A stretch of 64,000 nt of DNA from Sphingomonadales bacterium Ga0077559 (GCA_001464315.1 LNFK01000053.1:1-64000); one strand, 5' to 3'. Positions 45,279-53,716 are shown, counted from the stretch's first letter. Program-made: numbers and translations. The notes: generated by a model not told the origin, from the letters alone.

Positions 45279-46862
45279 TTAGAACTTAAGCGCTTTCACC
45301 GTTTTCACGCCCGGCAGCTTGCAGACCTGCCACAACACAGGCTCTTCGATTTTGGCGTCCATCGACAGCAGCAACACCGCCTCGCCGCCTGCACTGCGGC
45401 GGCCAAGGTGGAAGGTACCGATGTTAAGACCCGCTTCACCCAAGGTCGTGCCGACGCGGCCGATAAAACCAGGCGCATCTTCGTTGACGATATAGAGCAT
45501 GTCTCCCTCAAGCTCGGCCTCAAGGCTGATGCCGAAAATCTCGACCAGCCGCGCTTCGCCATTACCGAACAGGGTCCCTGCAACCGAGCGCGCACCCGCC
45601 GAGGTGTTCACGGTCACTCGGATCAGCGTGTGGTAAGCGCCGGTCTTGTCGTGCCGCACTTCACGGATGTCAAAACCACGCTCTTTGGCGAGATAGGGCG
45701 CATTGACCATATTCACGGCGTCGGAGAAGCGGCGCATGAAACCCGCCAGAACAGCGGCGGTAATCGGCTTGATGTTGAGTTCAGCCGCTGCACCTTCGAC
45801 TTCGATCGCGATGTTGTCGAGATCGTCATGCGCGAGTTGGCCGACAAGCGAACCAAGCTTTTGGGCAAGCGTCATATAAGGCTTTAGCTTGGGCGCTTCC
45901 TCAGCACTAAGGCTTGGCATATTGAGCGCGTTGGTTACGCCGCCATTGACCAGATAGTCGGACAATTGCTCGGCGACCTGGATCGCGACATTGACCTGTG
46001 CCTCGTCAGTCGATGCACCCAAATGCGGGGTCGAAATGAAGTTCGGGGTGCCGAACAGGGGCGATTCCTTGGCTGGTTCGGTCTGGAACACGTCAAGCGC
46101 TGCGCCGCCAACCTGGCCGCTGTCGAGCGCGTCCTTGAGCGCGGCTTCGTCAACCAGTCCGCCGCGCGCACAGTTGATGATTCTAACACCCTTCTTGCAC
46201 TTGGCGATATTTTCGCGGCTCAGGATGTTACGCGTCTGATCGGTCAAAGGGGTATGCAGTGTGATGAAGTCGGCCTTGGCGAGCAGCGTATCGAGATCGG
46301 CCTTTTCGACGCCCATTTCGATCGCACGTTCGGCGGTCAAGAATGGGTCGAACGCGACGACCTTCATCTTGAGACCAAGGGCACGGCTGGCGACAATGCT
46401 GCCGATATTGCCAGCGCCGATCAGGCCCAATGTCTTGCCGGTAACCTCGACACCCATGAATCGGTTCTTCTCCCACTTGCCAGCCTGAGTCGATGCGTCG
46501 GCCTCGGGCAATTGGCGCGCGAGCGCGAACATCAGGGCGATGGCGTGTTCGGCGGTGGTGATCGAGTTGCCGAACGGCGTGTTCATGACAACAATGCCCT
46601 TCACCGATGCGGCGGGGATATCGATGTTGTCAACGCCAATCCCGGCGCGTCCGACGACCTTCAGATTGGTCGCGGCTTCGATTAGTTCCTTGGTTAGCTT
46701 TGTTGTCGAGCGGATGGCGAGGCCATCATACTGGCCGATGATCGCCTTCAATTCCTCGGGGGTCTTGCCGGTGATGACATCAACATCGCAGCCGCGCTCG
46801 CGGAAGATTTGTTCGGCTTTTGGGTCCATTTGGTCGGAGATAAGTACGCGTGGTTTGTTCAT
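45279..46862 (-). CDS. serA: D-3-phosphoglycerate dehydrogenase
   Basis: 527 residues, the long form: substrate-binding domain, Rossmann domain with TLGLIGAGNIGSIVASRA (about 148-165), catalytic Arg in NCARGGLVDEAAL, His in TPHLGASTDEAQ, an intervening ASB domain (about 320-450) and a C-terminal ACT domain (DMLYIVNEDAPGFIGRVGTTLGEAGLNIGTF). It oxidises 3-phosphoglycerate with NAD+ for serine synthesis. It follows serC with a 151-base intercistronic region containing a multi-hairpin repeat element. Confidence 0.97.
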   Translation of the reverse strand: MNKPRVLISDQMDPKAEQIFRERGCDVDVITGKTPEELKAIIGQYDGLAIRSTTKLTKELIEAATNLKVVGRAGIGVDNIDIPAASVKGIVVMNTPFGNSITTAEHAIALMFALARQLPEADASTQAGKWEKNRFMGVEVTGKTLGLIGAGNIGSIVASRALGLKMKVVAFDPFLTAERAIEMGVEKADLDTLLAKADFITLHTPLTDQTRNILSRENIAKCKKGVRIINCARGGLVDEAALKDALDSGQVGGAALDVFQTEPAKESPLFGTPNFISTPHLGASTDEAQVNVAIQVAEQLSDYLVNGGVTNALNMPSLSAEEAPKLKPYMTLAQKLGSLVGQLAHDDLDNIAIEVEGAAAELNIKPITAAVLAGFMRRFSDAVNMVNAPYLAKERGFDIREVRHDKTGAYHTLIRVTVNTSAGARSVAGTLFGNGEARLVEIFGISLEAELEGDMLYIVNEDAPGFIGRVGTTLGEAGLNIGTFHLGRRSAGGEAVLLLSMDAKIEEPVLWQVCKLPGVKTVKALKF

Positions 46863-46880
46863 GATTTTTTCCTTGCTGTT

Positions 46881-47011
46881 CCTCTCCCCTTGCAGGAGAG
46901 AATACGGAGCCTCAGCAACTTGTTGCCTAGGCGAAGTTGGAGAGGGCCCTCTCCGCTGCGACTAATTCGCTACGCTCATAAGTTTCGCTCCTCTCCCGCA
47001 AGGGGAGAGGG
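46881..47011. repeat. REP-like palindromic repeat in the serC-serA intercistronic region
   Basis: Three related palindromes: CCTCTCCCCTTGCAGGAGAG (46881-46900), perfect GGAGAGGGCCCTCTCC (46939-46954) and CCTCTCCCGCAAGGGGAGAGG (46990-47010). The modules share the CCTCTCCC/GGGAGAGG arm. This has the look of a dispersed bacterial repeat of the REP/BIME type; copy number elsewhere cannot be seen. It separates serC from serA. Confidence 0.65.
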
Positions 47012-47013
47012 CA

Positions 47014-48138
47014 TTAGGACTTAGCTGTCTCGTAAGCCCAATCGAGCCAAGGTCCGAGCGCTTCGATATCAGCGGTATCAACGGTCGCACCGCACCAGAC
47101 CCTAAGGCCCGGAGGGGCGTCGCGGTAACCGGCGATATCATAGGCCGCACCTTCGGCTTCGAGCAGACCAGCGAACTTCTTGATAAACGCTTCGTCGGCA
47201 CCCTCGACTGTCAGGCAGACCGAGGTCTTCGAACGCGTTGCCGCATTCGCCGCGAGATGGCCAAGCCATGAACGCTCTTCAACAATCTTGCCAAGCGCTG
47301 CTGCATTGGCATTCGAACGCGCCATCAAGCCCTGCAGCCCGCCGACCGACTTCGCCCATTCGAGTGCGAAGATCACGTCTTCGACCGCGAGCATCGATGG
47401 TGTATTGATGGTTTCACCCTTGAAGACGCCTTCGGCCAATGCGCCTTTGGCCATCAACCGGAATATCTTCGGCAACGGCCATGACGGCGTATAAGTTTCA
47501 AGCCGATCGACCGCACGCGGTCCCAGAATGATGACGCCGTGCGCGCCTTCTCCGCCGAGTACCTTCTGCCAGGAGAAAGTCGTCACATCGAGCTTTTCCC
47601 ACGGCATGTCATAAGCAAATACTGCGCTGGTCGCATCGTTGAAGGTCAGGCCTTCGCGGCTGTCGCTGATCCAGTCACCGTTTGGAACGCGGACGCCGGA
47701 AGTAGTGCCATTCCAAGTGAACAGAACATCATGGCTTTGGTCAATCGCCGCCATATCGGGAAGGTGCCCGTAATCGGCGCGGACGACTGTCGGGTCGATT
47801 TTGAGTTGCTTGACGGCATCGGTAACCCAGCCTTCGCCGAAGCTTTCCCAAGCTGCTGCGGTCACAGGACGCGCGCCGAGCATCGTCCACATCGCCATTT
47901 CATAGGCGCCGGTGTCGGACGCGGGCACGATGCCGATGCGATGCGTGTCGGGCACCTGCAACACTTCGCGCATCAGGTCTATGGCGAGTTGCAAACGCGA
48001 CTTGCCGATCTTGGCGCGGTGCGAGCGACCCAGTGATTCGATTGCTAATTTGGAGGCTTCCCAGCCGGGCGGCTTTGCGCAGGGACCGGAAGAAAAGAAC
48101 GGACGCGCCGGTTTGACGGCGGGTTTACTGATAGTCAT
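47014..48138 (-). CDS. serC: Phosphoserine aminotransferase
   Basis: 374 residues from ATG 48138 with AAGGAGA ribosome-binding site; the frame extends to 48222 but that sequence is the leader. Features: RPFFSSGPCAKPPGW, AYEMAMWTMLGARP, TWNGTTSGVRVP and the PLP lysine K192 in FSWQKVLGGEGAHG. This is the alphaproteobacterial class-V variant lacking close similarity to E. coli SerC. It converts 3-phosphohydroxypyruvate and glutamate to phosphoserine. First gene of serC-serA; the 5' leader folds into a structure that hides its ribosome-binding site. Confidence 0.97.
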   Translation of the reverse strand: MTISKPAVKPARPFFSSGPCAKPPGWEASKLAIESLGRSHRAKIGKSRLQLAIDLMREVLQVPDTHRIGIVPASDTGAYEMAMWTMLGARPVTAAAWESFGEGWVTDAVKQLKIDPTVVRADYGHLPDMAAIDQSHDVLFTWNGTTSGVRVPNGDWISDSREGLTFNDATSAVFAYDMPWEKLDVTTFSWQKVLGGEGAHGVIILGPRAVDRLETYTPSWPLPKIFRLMAKGALAEGVFKGETINTPSMLAVEDVIFALEWAKSVGGLQGLMARSNANAAALGKIVEERSWLGHLAANAATRSKTSVCLTVEGADEAFIKKFAGLLEAEGAAYDIAGYRDAPPGLRVWCGATVDTADIEALGPWLDWAYETAKS

Positions 48139-48189
48139 GTAAGCTTCTCCTTGCAGAGAGCAGCGCGGCGTTGGGACCGCGTGGCCCGG
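48139..48189 (-). promoter_or_regulatory. serC leader RNA (serC-motif-like structured 5' UTR)
   Basis: On the minus strand a hairpin CGCGG-TCCCAACG-CCGCG (48181-48177 with 48168-48164) is followed by a short stem in which CTCTC pairs with GGAG/GAGA of the ribosome-binding site (48160-48145). A stem covering the serC ribosome-binding site is the defining feature of the serC motif described upstream of serC-serA operons in alphaproteobacteria. Assignment rests on position and shape; a covariance-model score was not computed. Confidence 0.7.
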
Positions 48190-48193
48190 AGCC

Positions 48194-48222
48194 GCGTTTA
48201 AGCGCGGCCCCGGTTTTGTCAA
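48194..48222 (-). promoter_or_regulatory. Predicted serC-serA promoter
   Basis: Minus-strand consensus -35 TTGACA at 48222-48217, with a TTAAAC-like -10 around 48201-48195 inside a GCCGCG/CGCGGC dyad (48191-48196, 48203-48208). Transcription from here gives a leader of roughly 50 bases, the right size for the serC motif. The -10 is weak. Confidence 0.5.
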
Positions 48223-48241
48223 CGACTATCGCATTTTGTCT

Positions 48242-48562
48242 TCAGTAACCGGCCTTGCGAAACAGTACTTCGCCGCGGCGGCCGACATAGAGTTTTTCGA
48301 GCGTCACTGGATGAAAATAGGCTTCGACCCGGTCGCCTTCAGGCGTGGTGCCGTAAACCTCATAGCAGCCGCCATCGACCTTGGATTTGCGGACGGTCCA
48401 GCCTTCCTTCGTCAGCTTGGCGGTCAAAGCCTCTTGGCTTTTCCAACCCGACTGCGGCCCAGCTTTGCAGGTGACAACGCCGGTGGCGGTTGCTGGTGCC
48501 GAGGCAAGCGCGGCTGCTGCGGCGGCACCAAGGATGAGAGTTGAAAATACACGCATGTTCAT
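48242..48562 (-). CDS. Small secreted PepSY-like protein
   Basis: 106 residues with signal peptide (about 1-26, ATA-TG) and a single domain with the PepSY-like pattern KLTKEGWTVRKSKVDGGCYEVYGTTPEGDRVEAYFHPVTLE. Two cysteines (TCKAG and GGCYEV) could form a disulfide. PepSY domains often accompany membrane redox proteins. It overlaps the membrane gene upstream by ATGA, supporting the 48562 start; an ATG at 48556 would lose the overlap. Role is presumed to be a periplasmic partner of the reductase-like protein. Confidence 0.8.
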   Translation of the reverse strand: MNMRVFSTLILGAAAAAALASAPATATGVVTCKAGPQSGWKSQEALTAKLTKEGWTVRKSKVDGGCYEVYGTTPEGDRVEAYFHPVTLEKLYVGRRGEVLFRKAGY

Positions 48563-49167
48563 GCTCCTTTGGGGGTTAATTTGGGGACTAGAAAATATCG
48601 GGTGGCGACCAAGGCCGCGAGTGGAACGAAATGGACTAGCGCCGGACCTAAATTATTGTGGATGAATATCCAATGGACTAGGACGAGGACAGCGGTCGGA
48701 TAAACAAGTCTTTGCAGACGCTTCCATCCCGCCTTTAATGCCCGCATGGACGCATCGTTACTTGTCAATGCCAATGGTATGAAGAGCAGCATAGCGGCCC
48801 AGCCAGTCCATATCCCCAGCGCCAAGAATTCGGCGAGGATATCATCGAGATTGCCCATGTCGATCAGATAGAAAATCAGGTGAAGAACCGCGTAAATGAA
48901 CGACGCGACACCAAGCGCACGGCGGCGTTTGACCAGCGAATTGAGCCATGTCCTTGGGCCAAGGATTGCAACCAGCGGGCTTAATATCATCGCAATAATC
49001 ATGAACCGCGCAGACCACTCGCCGGTTGGATGAAGCATATCCATCGCGATTTTCTCACCGCTTAGATAACCGCGCAGCATGAAAGCTGCCGGAATAGCCA
49101 GCAAAGCCCAGAATGCATATTTATTGTTAAGAATGATTCGCAAAACGGGTTGCTGATAGTTTCGCAT
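48559..49167 (-). CDS. Ferric-reductase-like heme membrane protein (MsrQ/YedZ-like)
   Basis: 202 residues, six hydrophobic helices. Histidine residues in the core helices (YAVLHLIFYLID; LVLVHWIFIHNN) are spaced as in ferric-reductase-like transmembrane domains that bind heme b. The segment LRGYLSGEKIAMDMLHPTGEWSARFMIIAMILSPL matches the first helices of that family. MsrQ partners a periplasmic MsrP; no MsrP is here, and the partner is instead a PepSY protein. The msrA at 13 kb is cytoplasmic and unrelated in mechanism. Confidence 0.82.
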   Translation of the reverse strand: MRNYQQPVLRIILNNKYAFWALLAIPAAFMLRGYLSGEKIAMDMLHPTGEWSARFMIIAMILSPLVAILGPRTWLNSLVKRRRALGVASFIYAVLHLIFYLIDMGNLDDILAEFLALGIWTGWAAMLLFIPLALTSNDASMRALKAGWKRLQRLVYPTAVLVLVHWIFIHNNLGPALVHFVPLAALVATRYFLVPKLTPKGA

Positions 49168-49305
49168 TGAATTTCACGCAATCCCGATTTTGTAACAAAG
49201 TCTGTCGGAACAGCTTTTCGCCGACCGGTGTTTGGAACGCGCCGGGTGACCGGGCTGTGTAAATAAATTGACGGCCTGTTAACCACGAATCACTAAGTTG
49301 CCAGG

Positions 49306-49968
49306 ATGGTTTTACGCTCTTGGAAAATCGTATTGACTGCCGCCGCGCTGCTCGCGCTGTCCGCGTGCGGTGGGCGCAAAGACGAGCAAGTCGTTCAACG
49401 CCCAAACGACGCCTTTAAAACCGCTGATGCGCGGATGTGTCTGAGTGATCTAAAATCAAAATCGGTAAAGTTTGCGGCCCTACCCAATCAAGATTTCAGC
49501 GGGGGTTGCCGTACGATCGATACAATCAAACTAATGGATTTCGGGACCCCTACAACCAATCTGGGCGCAATGACCTGCCCGCTTGCGTCCAACTTCACTG
49601 CATGGGCACAGAATGCGGTTCGGCCGGCGGCAAAACAATATTTGGGTTCGGAGGTTGTCCGGATCGAGACTATGGGCACCTATAGCTGCCGCAACATCAA
49701 TGGCGGACGGTCGGACAAACTGTCGCAACATGCCTTTGGTAACGCGATTGATATTTCGGCGTTCGTTCTGCGCGATGGCAGGCGCGTGTCAGTGTTGAAT
49801 GGCTGGCGCGGGGCGAAGTCCGAACAGGAATTTCTCCGCCGCCTTCACCAGTCGGCGTGCAAACGTTTCGGCACCGTACTTGGCCCCGACTACAACAGCG
49901 CACATGCCAATCATTTCCACTTCGATATGGCGCAGTCGATGAAAGATGGGTCGGCCTATTGCCGATAG
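49306..49968 (+). CDS. Extensin-like family lipoprotein
   Basis: 220 residues. Lipoprotein signal with LSAC (Cys21), then the extensin-like C-terminal domain (DUF/extensin_C): CLSDLKSKSVKFAAL, YSCRNINGG, SQHAFGNAIDISAF and HANHFHFDMA. The His-x-x-G-x-AID and HFH elements resemble metal-binding sites of LAS-type (VanY/D-Ala-D-Ala carboxypeptidase) peptidases, but family members are usually uncharacterised. It would sit in the envelope. Independent gene; the LOG gene starts 40 bases after its stop. Confidence 0.85.
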   Translation: MVLRSWKIVLTAAALLALSACGGRKDEQVVQRPNDAFKTADARMCLSDLKSKSVKFAALPNQDFSGGCRTIDTIKLMDFGTPTTNLGAMTCPLASNFTAWAQNAVRPAAKQYLGSEVVRIETMGTYSCRNINGGRSDKLSQHAFGNAIDISAFVLRDGRRVSVLNGWRGAKSEQEFLRRLHQSACKRFGTVLGPDYNSAHANHFHFDMAQSMKDGSAYCR

Positions 49969-50008
49969 GGGGTGGCAAAACCCCGACCGCACGCCTAAAC
50001 GCCGCCTA

Positions 50009-50878
50009 ATGACAGATAAAGACGTATCAGACCGCAGGTTCTATAAAGCCAAGCAGGAAGCTGGCTTCGCCGAAAAGCAGCTTTCAACCCCCCAAACCCA
50101 AAGCGCATCATACCGCCTCGCTTTTCAGGACACCGAATTCCTGCTCCGCGAAGAGTTGCGGCCTGTTCGCTTTCAGCTTGAATTGCTGAAAACCGAAATG
50201 CTGCTCGAAGAGGCGAATATTGCTTCGACGCTCGTGATCTACGGCTCCGCTCGCATTCCCGAACCCGAGGCTGCCGATGCGTTGGTTGCACTGGCAACCG
50301 ATGCGCGGAGCAAGACCATCGCCGAGCGAATGAAGGACAAGTCGCGCTATTATGAAGAATCGCGCAGACTTGCTCGACTTGCCAGCGAATGCTCGGTTAC
50401 CGATGAAAGTGGCAAACGCCATTTCGTGGTGTGTTCGGGCGGTGGTCCTTCGATCATGGAGGCAGCCAATCGTGGCGCGCATGACGTCGGAGCAGAATCG
50501 ATCGGGCTAAACATCGTTCTGCCGCACGAGCAGGCACCCAATGTCTATGTGACGCCCGGCCTTAGCTTCCAGTTCCACTATTTCGCGCTCCGCAAGATGC
50601 ACTTCCTTCTGCGCGCGCGCGCACTGGCCGTGTTCCCCGGCGGTTTCGGCACCTTCGACGAATTTTTCGAGCTGCTGACTTTGGTCCAGACCGGAAAGGT
50701 CAAGAAAATGCCGATATTATTATTCGGCGAAGACTTCTGGAACCGCGTTGTCAATTTCGAGGAACTGATGCTCGAAGGCGTCATCAGCCCACCCGATCTC
50801 GATCTATTCCAGTTTGTCGAAACAGCCGAAGAGGCGTGGGCCGCGATCCGCAGTTTTTACAACATCGAAAGCTGCTAA
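50009..50878 (+). CDS. LOG-family phosphoribohydrolase-like protein
   Basis: 289 residues from ATG 50009; the frame is open back into the extensin gene but the shorter start fits. The Rossmann-like LOG domain has GSARIPEP, the nucleotide-binding GGGPSIMEAANRGA and the PGGFGTFDEFFE motif at about 208-219 (PGGxGTxxE). The longer N-terminal about 85 residues mark the bacterial TIGR00730-like long subgroup. LOG enzymes cleave cytokinin nucleoside monophosphates or other nucleotide ribose-phosphates. The second substrate class is not resolved by sequence. Confidence 0.86.
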   Translation: MTDKDVSDRRFYKAKQEAGFAEKQLSTPQTQSASYRLAFQDTEFLLREELRPVRFQLELLKTEMLLEEANIASTLVIYGSARIPEPEAADALVALATDARSKTIAERMKDKSRYYEESRRLARLASECSVTDESGKRHFVVCSGGGPSIMEAANRGAHDVGAESIGLNIVLPHEQAPNVYVTPGLSFQFHYFALRKMHFLLRARALAVFPGGFGTFDEFFELLTLVQTGKVKKMPILLFGEDFWNRVVNFEELMLEGVISPPDLDLFQFVETAEEAWAAIRSFYNIESC

Positions 50879-50910
50879 AATCCAACTGCTTTAAGCTTTT
50901 TGTTTCCATT

Positions 50911-50969
50911 ATCCCGAACTCGTTCCGGGCAACAAACGGCGGCGCGCTATCCTGAAACAAGTTCAGGAT
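50911..50969. repeat. Paired palindromes between LOG and cytochrome genes, possible terminator/REP-like element
   Basis: CCCGAACTCGTTCCGGG-like imperfect dyad (50913-50929) and ATCCTGAAACAAGTTCAGGAT (50949-50969), a clean 8-bp stem. The same GGATCCTGAA-type motif recurs in sphingomonad genomes as far as I recall. It lies between convergent genes and could work in both directions, though there is no T run. Confidence 0.5.
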
Positions 50970-50983
50970 AACGATCCTTCTGC

Positions 50984-51619
50984 TTATTGAGCGGAAGCAG
51001 CAGCAGCCGGTGCCGCTTCGGCGGGTACCGCAGCAGCGTCAGCCGCAGGCGGCGTGGCACCATCTGCAGGTGCTGCGGCCGCTTCAGGTGCTGGAGCCGC
51101 AGGCAACGGAAGGTTCGATCCTTGCGAGTTCAGATACAGCATAACCGCAGCACGCTCTTCTGGATTGCCGAGCCCCGCGAAAGTCATCTTGTTACCCGGC
51201 GCATATTTCTTTGGATTTGCGAGCCACTCGTTCAACGCTTCAAAAGTCCAATTACCGCCCTTCGTTTTCAACGCGTCCGAATAAGCAAATCCAGCATGGC
51301 CTGCCAATGGCTTACCGACGGTTGCCCAAAGATTCGGGCCAATGCCGTTAGCACCACCCGACGCGATTGTGTGGCAAGCAACACATTTCTTAAAAATGGC
51401 TTCACCCTTCGCAACATCCGCTGAGGCTAGCAAGGTAGCAATTGGCACAGCCGCAACCGCGCCAACATCACCCGACTCAACGCCTTGTATCGCGTAGCCC
51501 TGCTTACCGCCTTCGGGCGCCTCAGCCTCGAAAAGCATGCCCGATGCTATGGTCAGACCCAAGGCGGCAATGCCTCCGCCCAAAACCCAGCCAGCGATAG
51601 TGTTGCTACGAGTATCCAT
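50984..51619 (-). CDS. Membrane-anchored c-type cytochrome (CycM/c552-like)
   Basis: 211 residues: N-terminal transmembrane anchor (about 10-30, no cleavage site), a class-I cytochrome c domain with C79-VA-C82-H83 and axial Met145 (GNKMTFAGL), and a C-terminal Ala/Pro-rich tail of about 55 residues (PAAPAPEAAAAPADGATPPA...). Membrane-bound CycM carries electrons from the bc1 complex to cytochrome oxidases in alphaproteobacteria. The tail is unusual in length and probably disordered, extending the reach of the heme domain or spanning the periplasm. Monocistronic. Confidence 0.93.
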   Translation of the reverse strand: MDTRSNTIAGWVLGGGIAALGLTIASGMLFEAEAPEGGKQGYAIQGVESGDVGAVAAVPIATLLASADVAKGEAIFKKCVACHTIASGGANGIGPNLWATVGKPLAGHAGFAYSDALKTKGGNWTFEALNEWLANPKKYAPGNKMTFAGLGNPEERAAVMLYLNSQGSNLPLPAAPAPEAAAAPADGATPPAADAAAVPAEAAPAAAASAQ

Positions 51620-51680
51620 GAAATATCTGCCCTGAATATAATTCGGACTATCGTTGCCGATAGCCCTGATGAATCTGCCG

Positions 51681-51703
51681 CCCCTCTAATCCGGGTTAGG
51701 GGG
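51681..51703. repeat. Dyad CCCCTCTAA / TTAGGGGG upstream of pheA
   Basis: Arms (51681-51689; 51695-51702) match with one bulged base. No T run follows, so it is not a simple terminator; it lies 65 bases before the pheA start and could be a regulator site shared with the divergent cytochrome promoter. Confidence 0.35.
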
Positions 51704-51767
51704 CCGTGCAAGTGCCGAAATCCGGTCTTGCCCGATATTGCGGCGTCCCCTAACGCGCAAAATCACT

Positions 51768-52661
51768 ATGAACAGCTATCCCGCAACTGCACTTGCAAAA
51801 GTCAACGATATGGTTGCCGCCGCTGCAACCGCTCGCGACCGTGCCGTCGCCTTTCAGGGCGCGCCGGGTGCCAATTCGCATCTCGCGGCGCTGGAATTTG
51901 ATGCAGACTGCCTGCCGCTGCCGTGCTTTTCGTTCGAAGATGCGATTGATGCGGTCAAAGACGGGACTGCCGCGCGTGCGATTATCCCGATTGAAAATTC
52001 GTTGCATGGCCGCGTTGCGGATATTCACTTTCTGCTGCCCGAATCGGGCTTGAGCATCATTGCCGAGCATTTCATGCCGATCCGCCATTGCCTGATGGCG
52101 AAATCGGCGAATGCTGCGCTGACGACCGCGATGAGCCATCCGCAAGCGCTTGGCCAATGTCGCCATTATTTGCGTGAGCACGGGATTATTCCGGTCGCTT
52201 ATGCCGACACCGCAGCGGCAGCAGCGTTTGTCGCTGGTAGCGATGACGCAGGGGCCGCTGCGATCGCACCTGCGCTGGCCGCAGAATTATACGGCCTCGA
52301 AATGGTGCGCGAGAATATCCAGGATGCCGACCATAATATGACCCGTTTCGTCGTGCTTTCACGAGAAGCGCGTGCGGGTACGCCGTTCGACGGTACGGTC
52401 ATGACCACTTTCATCTTCGAAGTGAAGAACATCCCAGCGGCGCTTTATAAAGCCATGGGCGGCTTTGCCACTAATGGCGTCAATATGACCAAGCTGGAAA
52501 GCTATCAAAATGGCGGCAGCTTTGCTGCGACCGAATTTTTTGCCGATATCGAAGGGGCACCCGGCGACGCGGCGGTCGACCGCGCACTCGACGAACTGCA
52601 TTTCCACTGCAATTCAGTGCGCTTGCTTGGTACTTATAAGCAAGCCCGCAAACGCGGTTAG
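51768..52661 (+). CDS. pheA: Prephenate dehydratase
   Basis: 297 residues from ATG 51768. PDT domain with VAFQGAPGANSHLAAL, ENSLHGRV, and the catalytic T192-R193-F194 in HNMTRFVVLS; then an ACT domain (about 210-290; NIPAALYKAMGGFATNGVNMTKLESYQNGG) that binds phenylalanine for feedback inhibition. The usual GALY/ESRP ACT motifs appear as AALY and ESYQ, the form common in alphaproteobacteria. It converts prephenate to phenylpyruvate. There is no fused chorismate mutase. The stop overlaps the glycosyltransferase stop (TTAG). Confidence 0.96.
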   Translation: MNSYPATALAKVNDMVAAAATARDRAVAFQGAPGANSHLAALEFDADCLPLPCFSFEDAIDAVKDGTAARAIIPIENSLHGRVADIHFLLPESGLSIIAEHFMPIRHCLMAKSANAALTTAMSHPQALGQCRHYLREHGIIPVAYADTAAAAAFVAGSDDAGAAAIAPALAAELYGLEMVRENIQDADHNMTRFVVLSREARAGTPFDGTVMTTFIFEVKNIPAALYKAMGGFATNGVNMTKLESYQNGGSFAATEFFADIEGAPGDAAVDRALDELHFHCNSVRLLGTYKQARKRG

Positions 52662-53716
52662 GCCGCTTTCAGTGCCATTCCCCAAGCATTATCCAAGGCG
52701 AAGATAAACTGATCGGCTGCGTTATCCCAAGTGAAACGCGCGCCATATTCGGCGGCCGTTTTGCGGTCGCAGCGCAATGCGTCCAAAATGGCCTGCTGAA
52801 GCAAATCCGAAACCGCGCCGACCGCATCGCCAAGCTCGTCCGTCGGCCCAAGTCCATTTGCTCCGATAATGTCGAGCGGCCCGGGCACCGGGTACCCTGC
52901 GACTGGTACCCCGCAGGCCAGCGCCTCAATCATTACGAGTCCAAAAGTGTCGGTTTTGCTCGGGAACACAAAAGCATCGGCAGCGGCATAAGCCTGAGCA
53001 AGTTCAGAGCCGCTCAAACTGCCGGTGAATGTGGCAGCAGGATATCGCGCCCTGAGCTCCTCTAGAGCCGGACCATCGCCAACGACCACTTTGGTGCCTT
53101 CGACATGGGCATCCAAAAAGCTTTCTAGATTTTTCTCGATTGCCACCCTGCCAACCGACAACAGGATAGGTCGCGGCAGGTTTGCCAAGGTGGGATGCGG
53201 ATCGAGCCCGGGTTTGAATATCGCGGTATCGATCCCTCGGGTCCATGGCCGTGTATGAGTAATCCCTCGCCCGGCAAGTTCATCGCTCAATCGCGGCGTA
53301 GCCGACAGCACCGCGCGCGATGGCGCATGGAAACGGCGCATCACTGGCCAAAAGTAATCAGGTGAAAGCCCGGTGCGAACCGAAGCATAATCGGGGAAGC
53401 GGGTATGAAACGCTGTCGTGAAGGGCACGTCATTCGACAAACACCAGCGCCGTGTGCTCCAACCGATAGGGCCTTCGGTCGAGATATGGACAATGTCAGG
53501 CCTGAATTCTCCAAGCTTTTTCCGCAAACCGAAGCGTGGGGCCAGCGCCAGCCGAATTTCGCCATAACCCGGACATGGCAAGGTGCGAAACTGGTCGGGA
53601 CTGATGACGATCACATCATGACCACGCTCGCGCAGTAGCTTAACCGTCATCTCCAATGTCCGGACCACACCATTGACCTGCGGTGCCCATGCATCGGTCG
53701 CGATGGCGATTCTCAC
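52658..53716 (-). CDS. Glycosyltransferase family 4 (GT-B)
   Basis: 352 residues, two Rossmann domains. N-terminal PQVNGVVRTLEMTVKLLRERGHDV and C-terminal YAAADAFVFPSKTDTFGLVMIEALACGVPVAGYPVPGPLDII, with the E-x7-E motif (E260-like) of retaining GT4 enzymes. This type is related to alpha-mannosyl- and sulfoquinovosyl-transferases (MgtA/SqdX-like) that glycosylate lipids. Acceptor unknown; in a sphingomonad a glycolipid or the core of a capsule is plausible. It overlaps the phosphoesterase gene (ATGA), forming a two-gene unit. Confidence 0.88.
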   Translation of the reverse strand: MRIAIATDAWAPQVNGVVRTLEMTVKLLRERGHDVIVISPDQFRTLPCPGYGEIRLALAPRFGLRKKLGEFRPDIVHISTEGPIGWSTRRWCLSNDVPFTTAFHTRFPDYASVRTGLSPDYFWPVMRRFHAPSRAVLSATPRLSDELAGRGITHTRPWTRGIDTAIFKPGLDPHPTLANLPRPILLSVGRVAIEKNLESFLDAHVEGTKVVVGDGPALEELRARYPAATFTGSLSGSELAQAYAAADAFVFPSKTDTFGLVMIEALACGVPVAGYPVPGPLDIIGANGLGPTDELGDAVGAVSDLLQQAILDALRCDRKTAAEYGARFTWDNAADQFIFALDNAWGMALKAA

